This document shows, piece by piece, positions 12,306-23,020 of a DNA stretch of 64,000 nucleotides. The position numbers and the translations under genes are program-made. Below the pieces are notes generated by a model, which worked only from the letters and a program-made list of their open reading frames with translations, made no database searches and was not told the origin of the DNA. The stretch comes from Physcia stellaris. Its lineage: Eukaryota; Ascomycota; Lecanoromycetes; Caliciales; Physciaceae. The DNA lies in the NCBI GenBank assembly GCA_018902385.1, contig JABSSW010000057.1:212179-276178 (forward strand), read 5' to 3'. The stretch's first letter is position 1. Each line of letters begins with the position of its first letter.

Positions 12306-14393
12306 TTCCGCGAGAATATGTGGTAAGTTTTGCGGGGGGTGGTTTGTATCTGGAGAAATGCCGGCTGTCTAAGATCCACAGGTTTATGAGACATTTTGTA
12401 TTGTGCAGATCTTGACGAAGGCCAGCGACGATTGTAATGAAGTCATCAAAGAGCAATTGTAATGAAATCATCTAATAGGTTCTCCGAAAAAAGGAAGAAG
12501 AATCCGGAGTCTGGACGGTTCTAACCTCGGGGACCCTCGGTCAGTCTCCCGATCTCCAGTAAGGTGAAAATTTAACACACCACCCAAGAATAAACCAGGC
12601 GCTCTGCACAAATCAGGTTTCTTCACTGACTTCGCAAAAGTGAGGTACAGTCTCGGCAATCTCCAATGAGAAGAACATAGAGCTCAATAAATATGGCTCC
12701 AGGGTCCGCTTTTGAGAGTTTGAGTTGCCTAGGTCGATAGCGGTGACCTTGTTGCGAATCACCCACGCATGAGCTTGACGTCTAAGATGGAGGTGATCTA
12801 AGATGTCCTACATATTCCGCTTTTAGCTAGTTAGTCATGGGACCTCGGGACCTACCAACTAGGAGCCCAGAGTGCATGTATCAGTTAACCAACCGATCAT
12901 TTCAAGCCAACCAATTCCACATCTCTTGATCCGGCCAAAGCCTCTTTCGTCACTCCAAATATGGAAACGCACCGGTAAACCCACCCACAAGGTCTAGATC
13001 CCTACATGCAATTCAATAAGTCTGTCTGCAAACGTGGTACGATAAAAGTAAAATTCCATGCACTGATGGAAAATGGCACTTCAGACTTTGTGCCTAGATG
13101 TTCCCGGCCGCGGATGCTGTAGGGGCGGTTCCGGGGTCTCGCTCCGGCGAACCCAGACGGGGTGGAATAAAGCTGTAGGCAATGGCAGGCGAGCACGTCC
13201 AGTAACCGCCATCGTATGCATTGAAGACGCTCACCAACATGGATCTATCACTGCTGCCACGGCGTCCTGTGCGGCCATTGGCCACATAGTCGAGCTGTGA
13301 GGGACAGTCAATAAACTCCTGGTCGACTGCGATACTGTTGACATCCCACGTGCAAATCGGCGCGGAGCTCAAGCAGTATATTACGACCTGTCCACCCGTG
13401 GCAACAATCGTTCTAGCAAGTAACCCTTCGGACTTCCAGCAGTTGCACACCGCGCTGCTACGCCAAGAAAAAAAAAGAGAAAAAAAGTAAAAGGTAGCGC
13501 CACCAGAGTGACGATCAGAGAAGCAGACGATACCTGACAAGCACAGGACTTACAGTATTACGTCGACCGAAAAAGGACACTGTCGCAAATGATCCCTGGC
13601 ACCGTGTAAATTTGTATGTATAAGCCGGCGTCTGTGGAATCCTAAAAGAGGTATATTGCTGTTGTGCAGAGATGGCCTTTTCAAAAGCTCGGCGGGCGCC
13701 AATGTCGCGGCACAGGTTTGCAGAAGTAAGCTTGGGAGAGGTGCAGACGGCGTTGCAAGCACAGACACAGATATATAAGCTTGTGTTGCTTCCAGAGTGT
13801 TTTATGGATTATGCAGGAATTCTGGTAAGACATGGACGATGACTGACATGAGCTTATGCCTGTAACCACCAGAGTATTATAGTGGGATACCTGAACCGAT
13901 GAACTAGGGATCCTATGACTCTGATAACATCATAGAGTGAAGTTGAATCTGAAGCCAAGTCCACATTGTCGCTATGGTCCATGCACTGACACAGGACAAA
14001 TTTCGAGCATCAAATAATTTCAGTGTCCCATATCACCAGCTTTGGAGAGGGCTAAAGTTGACAGACGTGCCGGCGTTGCAATGCAGACATGGAGAAATCC
14101 GTAAAAGTACTGAGAGGTGAATTGCGGCAAGGCTGCACTGGTGCATGTTGTGTGTGCATTTTGAGGGCTGAGAAAGCGGTGTATGTGGCACCCATCGATA
14201 GATTGACTGAGGCGGCCCACTGGTCTGTTTGGTTCCGTGACTACGTATCGATTAGATAGCTGCTAGACGTCTCGAATTGAGAATCAGGATCTTACAACAA
14301 TTCTTTATCATCCTGCTCGATCTGGGCGGTATGAGTACTCGGCCTAACGCGGTGCGCCTCTTCCCTCGACTGTTGATGTAGACGATAGACGCT
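12306..14393. other. 2.1-kb region without a confident gene; one cysteine-containing minus-strand ORF
   Basis: Base composition is normal. A minus-strand frame at 13540-13094 (148 codons) contains a segment with spaced cysteines (IYCLSSAPICTW, then EFIDCPSQ). A plus-strand frame of 58 codons from ATG 13672 ends near a GTAAGA donor. Neither has a recognised domain, clear signal peptide or convincing partner exons, so I do not call a gene. The right end of this region is the Copia insertion point. Confidence 0.35.
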
Positions 14394-14398
14394 GATGT

Positions 14399-14551
14399 TG
14401 TTACAGGTATGTAGGATGCAACGTGCTTATATTCATGATAATATTATCTATCGTACATGTGATGAATGTGAATTATTGTACAGAGTTTGCACGTTAGCCT
14501 ATAATAGAATAACGCTTTGACATTGTCTTTGATAATAAATTTATTTCAACA
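14399..14551 (-). repeat. Copia LTR (3' LTR in element orientation), weakly mutated copy
   Basis: This 153-bp LTR begins TGTTACAGG and ends TTTCAACA. Compared with the partner at 19483-19635 it keeps several CC, CT, GG and AG steps that the partner has lost. It differs at about 11 positions, all transitions. It sits at the outer edge of AT-rich block A. The adjacent CGAAAAAAA on the minus strand (14552-14560) is a plausible polypurine tract. Confidence 0.9.
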
Positions 14552-15036
14552 TTTTTTTCGAATTTGCAAAAATATAAAATCATGATGTTTAATTCATTTC
14601 GAGCATGTCGATAAATCGTTAATATTTGAACGAAAATAAAAATTTGATGAAATCGTCGATTGACATAATGTCGATCGTTATATATTTGAATTCAATGCGA
14701 TTTTTTTTTAATTTCGTTTTTTATATAATGATATACGATATCGACGTGCTTGATGCGATCATGATGTATTAAATTTTCATTGAATGTTTTGACGTTTTAA
14801 TTGTCAATATTTATCAATATTTTGACGTAATTGTTCGATTAATTTTGAATTCGTAAATCAACGAATAATTGTTTGAATCAAATAATTTTTTTGACGACGA
14901 ATGATATGATCATATATTCGACGACGCAAATAAACGTGATCACGATGAATTGAAATTTTAACATTCAATTTATCGAGTCGTCGTTTAATAAAAACAAATA
15001 TGTTTCGATGAATTTTTTAAAAATTTTGTCACGAAT

Positions 15037-15600
15037 TCAGTTTGCATCGCAATATGTTTCGATGTTTAATTTTTTGTTGAAATTATCGTCGTAAATTATG
15101 CAAAAATCGATCGTGAAATTGAAATAAATTATAACACGTTTGATTGTTTTGATATGATTAAAATTGAAATTTTGAACAAATCGATTGATTATGAAAATCG
15201 CATTCGTTACATTTGATTTGATTTTTATCATTGCAAACATGATTGAATTCATCATTGTTTGATATTGTTTGATATTTTGATCGATAATTTGATTAACGTT
15301 GAAAATTGAATCAAATGATTTTTTCATGAATGTTCGAATTGATTTCGCATTTTGTAAATCGAATTTTTTAACGACGCGTTGAATATATGTTTTTTGATTA
15401 AAACGAATTATGTGCATTTCGCGATTTTTGAAAATGATCATATCAAAATAAAAATTTATTGATTCAAAATCAATCATGTCGAAAACGTTATTGAATTTTG
15501 TTTTTGCTTTGTTAATCATGATTTTATTGAAAGCAATGATTTTGATATCATCGATTCATGTAATAATGATAAAATTTTTGAAATCAACATTCGTGACGAA
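15037..15600 (-). pseudogene. Copia reverse transcriptase, C-terminal part
   Basis: The 160-codon minus-strand frame 15519-15037 reads like the end of Copia RT and the link to RNase H: NVFDMIDF, then QKTYIQRVVKKFDLQ, and later NFNHIKTIKRVIIYF. Immediately upstream in the same frame is a stop codon TGA followed by IDDI. That is the YVDD-type catalytic Asp pair with the preceding Trp codon turned into a stop. The open part contains no Gly, Pro or Trp at all, which is what GG and CC loss predicts. It is not a functional gene. Confidence 0.85.
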
Positions 15601-17276
15601 TATGTTTTGATTCGCGTCGAAAAAATTGAAAACTAGTTTTTGTAAAAAAAATTCGAACAAACGTTTATATCAAAGTTTGAATGATTGTTTCAAATTATAC
15701 AATGTTTTGTTCAATTTGCAAATAATTTTGTCATTGTCACATTCAATCGAATATTTAACGTAAATATTTGAATCAATGAATTCGTATAAAAATGCAATTT
15801 TCACGTTCATTTGCTCAATTTTCAAATTCAAAAAAACGACAACGACGAATAAAATTCGAAAAATTATTGACTTGACGACGAAAACGAAAATTTGATCAAA
15901 ATCAATGTCGTATTGTTGTAAAAAATTTTTGACGCATCATTTAATCTTGTATCGTATCACAACGTCATCGACATTGCGTTTGAATTTGTAAATTCATTTA
16001 TCGTTCAACGATTTTCTTTCATCGAGCGTGAAATTTATTAAATTTCAAATGTGATTTTTCGATAAAAAATCGAATTTTTTTTTCATTGTTTTTAATCATT
16101 GTGAAAAATGAAAATTTCGTGCGACGTCGTTGTAATTATTTGATTTTTTCTCGTCGATCGTCAACATTGTTATGAATTTTTCGAACGAGAAAACGTCGAT
16201 GTTTTCGACGTAATCGATCAACAATGAAACGAAATTGATCGTATCAAATTCAACGTTTGCAATTGAAATTGATTGAAAATCAACAATGTTGTCGAACAAA
16301 ACAATTAAATCATTTGAATTTGAATTTCAATTTGCGAACAATTCACGCATTGCTAAATGAAACATCGTGAAATTGACAAAAATTATGACATTGTAAACGA
16401 TAAAATTCATAAAAAAATTTATTCGAGTTGTTTTTTGTTTGAACGCATTGTAACGTATTTTTGTGAAATTTTTTGAAAAATTTTTTGTTGCTGTGACGTC
16501 ACTGATTTTTGTATAATGATATTTGAAAATTTGATTTTGATATGTGATCGAATTTCAATGTTTTGAAAAATTTGAAATTGAATTTTTTGTTTTTTTGTAA
16601 TGAATTCAATGTGAATAACAGAAAAATTCATCATTGTTAAATTAACAATTGATTCGATAAAATTCTCATCGAATTCGATGTCAATTTTTGATGTTGATTT
16701 GTGATTATAAATATCGAAATTTTTGACGCGTTCGATTTTCTGACTAATCGATATGTAAATTCGATAAATGATGTCATCGTCATATTCGATGAAAATTTTT
16801 TTCGACGTTCGATTTAAAATGATTTTTGATTTTTTTGTTGATGACGACGTAGACGATTGATTCGAATGAATACATGTTCGTCAATTTCGAAAATTGTTCG
16901 TAAATATTTTCGAACGATGATTGATTTTTCAAATACGAAACTGAACGTCGATTTTTGATATACGTCATTGCATGTGTGATATCAAATCACAAAAAATTCG
17001 ATATGTTTTTCGTCAATAACGTTGTTTTGATCATGATAATGAAAATACGTTAATATGTTTCGATTACATCATTGACGTTCTGAACATTTGTTGAAATTGA
17101 ATTGAATTCAATGTCTTGATTATCAAAATAATTGATTGATTACGTGTTGCGAAATTCGTTGTCATAATTTGTACGTACGATTTTGACGTCAACATCGAAT
17201 TGACGTTTGATTCAATTAATGTATTTGATAAAACATGTAATCATTCGTGTTTGTTTTTGACGATGTATATTTTCGT

Positions 17277-17848
17277 TCAACGTGATTTGTCATCGATGAT
17301 ATTGATGTAATAACGTTCATTTTCAAAATTTTCGATCGTTATTGATATTAAATCAATATGAATAATATGAAACGTTTTTTCGACATGATGAATATTTTTT
17401 TTATTCGATTTTTTTTTTGTTTTGATTAATTTGCAAATATCGCAATGATTATTTTTGCAATCGTTTTGATAAAAATAATTCAATTTCTTTAAATATTGAC
17501 GTAATAAAAAAAAATTTATGTAATTCAAATTTCGATGTCATACGATGAACGACAATGATAATGTTGTTGACAATGCAATCATTTGATATGATTGCAATTT
17601 CAAAACGTATAATTCGTTGTTTTGCAAAAAAACATATTCGATTGATTTGTTTTGATGTTTAAAAATGTGATTTTCAATGTTTCAATAAACGTTTTGTTTT
17701 TCGAATGTTGATATTGACAACAAGTTTGTTGACGAATTTGACATGTAAAAAATTGACAAATCAATGAATTGATCATTTGCATTGTTGTAAAAAAACGAAC
17801 AATAATTTGATTATTTTTTTTTAACAATGAAACAAGTTTTGTTTGCAA
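17277..17848 (-). pseudogene. Copia integrase, zinc-binding and N-terminal core region
   Basis: The minus-strand frame 17528-17277 contains CDICKLIKTKKKSNKKN, the CxxC half of the integrase HHCC zinc finger, followed by HIDLISITIENFENERYYI and DDKSR, the start of the retroviral-type integrase core with its first Asp. The frame 17848-17600 just upstream belongs to the preceding polyprotein region. Both are fragments of one mutated pol reading frame. Confidence 0.75.
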
Positions 17849-19470
17849 TTACAACATGCTCGATGTGAAACATGAAAAAATGTATAAAATCTCGATTTTT
17901 GCACACGTGAATGTTGACGTTCGAGTTTGTGTATCACAACATATCGTTGATTGAATGATTAATGAACAGAATTTGTTTTCAAAATTCAATCAACGACGTT
18001 GATTGTTATTGTGAATTTTGAATTTTTTCAAAGTTTTGTTGTATGAATGATCAGACATGTTTTTGTTAATTCATTTTTTGAAAACGCTTTTTGAATAATT
18101 ATAATAACACTTTTCAAAATTATGTTTGATGAAATCGTTGTTTATGCATTTTTGATTGATGCAAAAAAAATCGATGTATTCAAATTTTGATGTATTGAAA
18201 CGAATACGTTTAAATTTTTCGAAACGATCAACGATCAATGCAATTGAATTTGATTTTGCTATCGTATCGATGATAATTTTAACGAAATTCAAAAAAAAAA
18301 AATTTCGATTTCGATGAAATTTGTGTTTTCGAAAATTCATTCGTCACGTTGACGAGTCACGAAATAATTGAAATGAATTAATTTGTGCATTTTGAACAAC
18401 AGAATATTTTGACAAAATACGTCGACAATGAGTTTCGAATCAATTTTTCGATAATCAATTGATTGTGTAATGATTCGACGATTTTGATGTAAAATTCGAC
18501 GTTTGTTAAAATGACAAATCGATCAATGAAATCGAAAATGATATCGACGAGAAAAACGAAAATATTTTTTTGAAACGTTTTGTTATTTTTGTTCAATAGA
18601 TCGATGATGTTGAATTCGTTATGACAATGATAAAAAAACGATGATTGACGTTCATTGCATTGAACAAATAAAAAAAAATTTTATTCAAATTTCGTTCGTG
18701 TTTCTCGACGACGATGATGAAATTCGTGAATTTAATTTTCGTTTTTGCATCGATGAAATTTCAATCGATATTTTTATCGTGTAAAAATTCGACGATAAAC
18801 ATTGATTTTATTGATAAATTGATTGTTCATTCAACGTGATTGACTCGAAAATCGTTTTTGACGTCGATTTTTCAATTGAAATACTGTTTTGATTTTGAAA
18901 TGAAAACGACAAAATTGTGAATGATGTTTGACGTAATCATTGTAATATTTAAGTTTGAAAATTTGAATCGTATAAATGAAAAAAAAAAAAAAAACGTATG
19001 TGACTCGTGAAATCGTATAAAACGTGTAAATTTCATGTCGTATTTGTTTTTTTTTTTTCATTTCGTAACAAATGAATTCGAAACATCGATTCGAAACAAT
19101 GACGAGTTCATTAAGTTATCGAATCGTGTATGTGAAATTTCGTGTTTCTTGAAAATGTTTTTATCGAAATCGAATGATCGATCGTGCGTTCGAATTTGAC
19201 GTTCGCTTAAACGATGAATGACGTTTCGATCGATCGACGTCGATATTCGTTTTTGAAATCTTTGAAAAACTAAATGACGATCGTTAAAAAAACAATATGC
19301 ATACTATTGACGATACTAAATGACGATAAATTCGTTGTGAATTCAATTTGATGTTTTCGAATTTGATCGTCGTTTAATTCATTAAAGATTTTTCGATCGA
19401 TGCATAAATCAACGTTTGAACGTTGTAAAATAATATGAATCGATTCGAATGATGTTTGACAAACATTGTC

Positions 19471-19482
19471 GAATTCATAATT
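19471..19482 (-). other. possible primer-binding site of the Copia element (half initiator-tRNA type)
   Basis: Directly next to the 5' LTR the minus strand reads AATTATGAATTC. The half-tRNA primer used by many Copia elements comes from the anticodon region of initiator tRNA-Met and would give a site beginning GGTTATGAG. The observed bases fit that site after GG-to-AA, AG-to-AA and CC-to-TT changes. This is inference from mutated bases; position and spacing are right. Confidence 0.4.
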
Positions 19483-19635
19483 TGTTATAGATATGTAAAA
19501 TGCAACGTGTTTATATTCATGATAATATTATCTATCGTACATGTGATGAATGTGAATTATTGTACAGAGTTTGCACGTTAATCTATAATAGAATAACGTT
19601 TTGACATTGTTTTTGATGATAAGTTTATTTCAACA
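19483..19635 (-). repeat. Copia LTR (5' LTR in element orientation), strongly mutated copy
   Basis: This is the partner of the LTR at 14399-14551, of identical length (153 bp), running TGTTATAGATATG to CAACA. Most differences are losses of GG/AG or CT/CC steps here relative to the other copy, with CpG and most CpA/TpG steps shared. Confidence 0.9.
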
Positions 19636-20042
19636 AATGTGTTTTCATTATGCTTTCGTAATTCGATTAATTGAATTGAGAAATTTCGAAATTCTTGCGT
19701 CGAAATGATTGCAATGACATAGATTTTGTCAAATTTTATTGCTATTTCTCGTGTCTCATAATGATTTCGAAATGTAAAAATTTTAATGTCAAGACATTTC
19801 AGTGCGTTTTGCAAATTTCTATTGACGTTACGCGTATTTTTCATCACGACGTTCGAAAATGAAATATTTTTCGTTTCGATTTTTCGAATTTCACGTCAAC
19901 ATTATTTGCACATCATCGATATACGCACACTCTATTCGATTTTGTAACATTTTCGAGAACATTCATCATGTTAACGCGAAGACATCGACTTCGTGAAGTC
20001 AACAGCATTCGCAATTCAATACATATTATTTTCTTTTGCAGT
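19636..20042. other. AT-rich spacer between two LTR elements
   Basis: About 400 bp of mutated sequence separates the Copia element from the non-autonomous element. A minus-strand frame at 19847-19578 spans the LTR edge and has no recognisable domain. By the target duplications, this was host or older repeat DNA before both insertions. Confidence 0.5.
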
Positions 20043-20196
20043 TGTTGAAGTATAATGAAAATTCAAAATCATGTTTTGATTATTATGACTATGAAGATGT
20101 AAATGTAAAATACATCGAATGAAAATGAGAAATTGCTCGCTAATATACAAAGACAATAAATTAGTTTCAATCGAATTCAAACTTGAATTCGCAACA
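20043..20196 (-). repeat. left LTR of the non-autonomous element, mutated copy
   Basis: It differs from the right LTR by about 26 transitions that all fall at CpT/CpC (AG/GG on this strand), plus a few changes in other contexts and small indels. All four CpG dinucleotides of the right copy are preserved here. Confidence 0.9.
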
Positions 20197-20569
20197 CTTT
20201 TTTTCAAATCGAATTCGATTGAAACGAATTGTTGTTCTTTTAATGAATTTTCAATTATGCTCTCGCTGATCTCGTTAAATTTTTAAAAACTTTGTGAAAA
20301 AACTGAAAAGAATGCTCAGCATCTTCGACAAATGAAATGATAAATCGATGCGATCAATATATATAATCAATTTTTGTTGATAGATGACGTTGTTGCTATG
20401 TATGTTTTTCATTACATAGTTTTTCTTTGTCAGTGATTGCTGGAACGTCATATCGCTCAGCTTCAAAATAAATATTTTGTACTCAACTATAAAGCATTGT
20501 ATGAAGAGTTTTCTAAAACGAGACAAAGCAAAAAAATACTCAACAATCATTGACAAAAATACTCGTGAT

Positions 20570-20835
20570 ATTGTATAAGTGATAGCTTGATGATTTAATT
20601 TGCAGCTTGATGACTGAGTAATGTATAAATGATAGCTTGATGACTCTGTAATTTGCAACTTGATGACTGAATAATGTATAAGTGATAGCTTGATGACTTG
20701 ATAATTTGTATAAATGATAGTTTGATGACTTAATTTGCAACTTGATGACTTTGTATAAATGATAGTTTGATGATTCTGTAATTTGCAACTTGATGACTTA
20801 ATGACTTAATTTGCAACTTGATGATTTTGTATGTA
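20570..20835. repeat. tandem array 1, units of about 50 bp
   Basis: Degenerate units alternate TGTATAAATGATAGCTTGAT and AATTTGCAACTTGATGACTT. About five units are visible, with variable length caused by loss or gain of short GATGACT-type segments. The array lies inside the non-autonomous LTR element. Confidence 0.8.
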
Positions 20836-21070
20836 TATGACTTATGATCAACAATGACTTTTAGTCAACAATGACTTGATATAAACATCAATGACTTTAA
20901 TATTAGCAATGAGATTGTATGATCAACAATGATACAGTCAACAATGACTTGATATAAACGTCAATAATTTTGATTTATCAACAATGACTTTGCGTATGAT
21001 CAGCAAATGATACAATCAACAATGACTTGATAAAAGCATCAATGACTTTGATTTATCAACAATGATGCAC
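20836..21070. repeat. tandem array 2, CAATGACTT-rich units
   Basis: Repeated modules such as TCAACAATGACTTGATATAA and ACATCAATGACTTTGATTTA recur about three times with a period near 100 bp. They share the ATGACTT word with array 1, so the two arrays probably diverged from common short repeats. Confidence 0.75.
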
Positions 21071-21075
21071 ATTTA

Positions 21076-21225
21076 TTCATGAATTGTTTCATTAGATCTG
21101 AATATGTTTCAATAGATTTGATATGTTCCAATAGATTTGATATGTTTCAATAAATCTGATAGATCTGATATGTTTCAATGAGTCTGATATGTTTCAGTAG
21201 ACCTGATATATTTCAATAAATAGTA
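21076..21225. repeat. tandem array 3, 19-20-bp units
   Basis: About seven degenerate copies of GATATGTTTCAATAGATCT follow one another. They differ mainly by C/T and G/A exchanges, consistent with the mutation process acting on the block. Confidence 0.8.
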
Positions 21226-21449
21226 AAATTTCAATGATTTGAATGTCTAGTGACTTGTATGCTCAAAACTCATTATAACAATGTTAATTACAATTGATAG
21301 TAACGAAAACGCGTTGCGTTGATGAAAAATTTTTGCTCGAAATGACAAATTGCGATCGTGAAATCAATTGCGATCGTGCATTTGTTGTTTGTTTGTAAAA
21401 AACGATGTGATGTTCATCGTGAGATTGCGACGCGTATAGCGCCGGACTC

Positions 21450-21874
21450 ATTTAGCGTGAAAAAGTTTTTTGCATTTTCTTGACATTTTTTTCAATTTTT
21501 TCTTTTTCAAATTTGTATGATAGTAATTTGAGAAAATTTTTCAATTGATGTTTCAATCATTTTTTCAAGCATATAAATCGTTGAAGTCTTAAATATTTCT
21601 GTATAGTTTTTTCTTGATGTTGCAAACATGTCTTTTCGCAAATCTTAAAATTAATTCTAAGTCTTGTTTGAGAGACATTGAATGAAAAATCGATAAAACA
21701 ACATCAAGAAACGACTATACAGAAGGAATTTTTATGACTTCAACGATTTATATGCTTGAAACTTTAGTAAAAACATCAATTGAAAAATTTTCTTAGATTA
21801 CTACCATACAAATTTGAGAGGAGGGGCCGAGAGAAGGATGCCAAGAAAATGCAAGAAACTTTTTCACGCTAAAT
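21450..21874. repeat. 425-bp foldback (inverted repeat with ~170-bp arms)
   Basis: The left arm starts ATTTAGCGTGAAAAAGTTT at 21450; the right arm read on the other strand from 21874 starts ATTTAGCGTGAAAAAGTTT and continues similarly to TTTCTTGATGTTG. The central loop is about 75 bp (21625-21698). The left arm is strongly T-enriched where the right arm keeps CC, CT and GG steps (for example the C-rich stretch complementary to 21818-21840). The C-to-T change therefore stops inside this structure. Confidence 0.85.
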
Positions 21875-21878
21875 AACC

Positions 21879-22036
21879 TGTTGAAGTATAATGAGAGTTC
21901 AGAACCATGTCTTGTTATTATTATGACTATGGAGTGTGTAGGTGTAGGATACATCGGATGAAAGTGGGAACTGCTCGCTCACATGTACAGAGGGAATAAG
22001 CTAGTCCCAATCGGGCTCAGGCTTGGATTCGCAACA
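21879..22036 (-). repeat. right LTR of the non-autonomous element, nearly unmutated copy
   Basis: This copy of the LTR keeps its GG, CC, AG and CT steps. It serves as an internal reference for what the left LTR looked like before mutation. It forms the right border of AT-rich block A. Confidence 0.9.
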
Positions 22037-22041
22037 GCAGT

Positions 22042-23020
22042 TGTATGTATCGAACGATCACGGTAGAGAGAACTCTTTAGATGATAAACCGTATTAGAGC
22101 CCAACTGAGACTATTGAGGCCATCGTGATGGGTGTGACTTGATAGCCCTAAAGAATTATCCTTAGAAGTGAATACGAGGCGAGTGAGGGAAGCCCGGAGC
22201 TTTAGCGGTGGACCTGACCCACGATTAATCGCTGATCACCTTTTTGGACATCACATAAAGAAACGGCAGTCTGGAATGGGGTCCCACGATTCTATATGGA
22301 GACTTTCGATACTCTGATCCAAAGAGGTCGTTATCTTGACATCGTTGATTTCTTTACTCGATTACGGATACTCTCTGGACCTCTGGATCGAATTCTCCCC
22401 ATATGGTGATGCAACCCCGCAACTTGCAGCCCTGCTGCAGGGATGACCAAACTGTCGGGTCTCATAGAGATCTTAGCACTTGCCACAGACAGATGGAGCT
22501 CCAACAGCAGATCTGGACAATTCGTGAGGACAAAGTCACCCGTTCTCGAAATCATAAAAAAAATGATATAAACGAAGCTTTCAATTCGAAATTTTTTCTC
22601 GGCGTCCGGCTATCATTCGTTCCTTTTCTTATGAATCTTTTATTTTTTTCCGACGGGAGCAGTGATGTAAGGCTAAAATCGGCACTCCGTTTTGTCGGTG
22701 CCGAGTGGCTGCGGTATTCTTCCTTGTACGTGTCCGGTCTTTACATCGAGAGCTGCATCTTGCACTACCCCAGGCCAAGTCCTTGGTACAATGACGCAGT
22801 AGCTGCATTGACTTTTGCTTTTCTTGCCCGAACAGTGCATGTGCTCATCATGCGTCAGTGCATGATGCCTGTTGCACCTATATCTGATTTCCAGAACGAC
22901 GAAGCAGGAAGGCCCTTATGCAATCCATATCCAGTTTTCCTTCCAGCAGCAACAATTTCTTTTTCTTCAAATTACGGAGCGCTTCGCAATACCTCCTTAC
23001 TTTTCCAAATCTAGAGAAAG
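22042..23020. other. intergenic / upstream region of the CFEM gene
   Basis: Normal-GC sequence returns at once after the LTR element. An open frame at 22403-23014 (+) ends six bases before the CFEM start and shows no domain, so I treat it as chance. The promoter of the CFEM gene should lie here. Confidence 0.45.

Larger units (their letters stand above)
14399..19635 (-). mobile_element. complete Ty1/Copia LTR retrotransposon, heavily C-to-T mutated
   Basis: Two 153-bp direct repeats (14399-14551 and 19483-19635) start TGTTA and end CAACA. They are flanked by GATGT (14394-14398) and AATGT (19636-19640), a 5-bp target duplication differing by one G/A transition. The interior, read on the minus strand, keeps Copia order: gag region (about 19400-18000), integrase zinc-binding and core region (17848-17277), and reverse transcriptase near 15600-15037 next to the 3' LTR. 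All frames are interrupted. CpT/CpC sites are nearly gone across the interior, so the element is dead. Length, LTR ends and gene order are normal for fungal Copia. Confidence 0.9.
20043..22036 (-). mobile_element. non-autonomous LTR retrotransposon (TRIM/LARD-like) with repeat-only interior
   Basis: Direct repeats at 20043-20196 (154 bp) and 21879-22036 (158 bp) start TGTTGAAG and end GCAACA. They are flanked by a perfect 5-bp target duplication GCAGT (20038-20042 and 22037-22041). Total length is 1,994 bp. The interior encodes nothing recognisable: it holds three tandem arrays (20570-21225) and a 425-bp foldback (21450-21874) next to the right LTR. On the minus strand the right LTR is followed by GGTTAT, the start expected of a half initiator-tRNA primer site, suggesting minus orientation and dependence on a Copia-type partner. 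The LTR sequence differs from that of the neighbouring Copia, so that element is not its obvious parent. The left LTR is heavily mutated and the right LTR is almost untouched. Confidence 0.85.

Noticed and set aside
20570-21225. CRISPR-like array
   Set aside because: Units are directly adjacent and degenerate, without unique spacers, in a eukaryotic LTR element.
22403-23014. 203-codon plus-strand ORF before the CFEM gene
   Set aside because: No domain, no plausible start context, and it ends six bases before the CFEM start; more likely chance in the promoter region.
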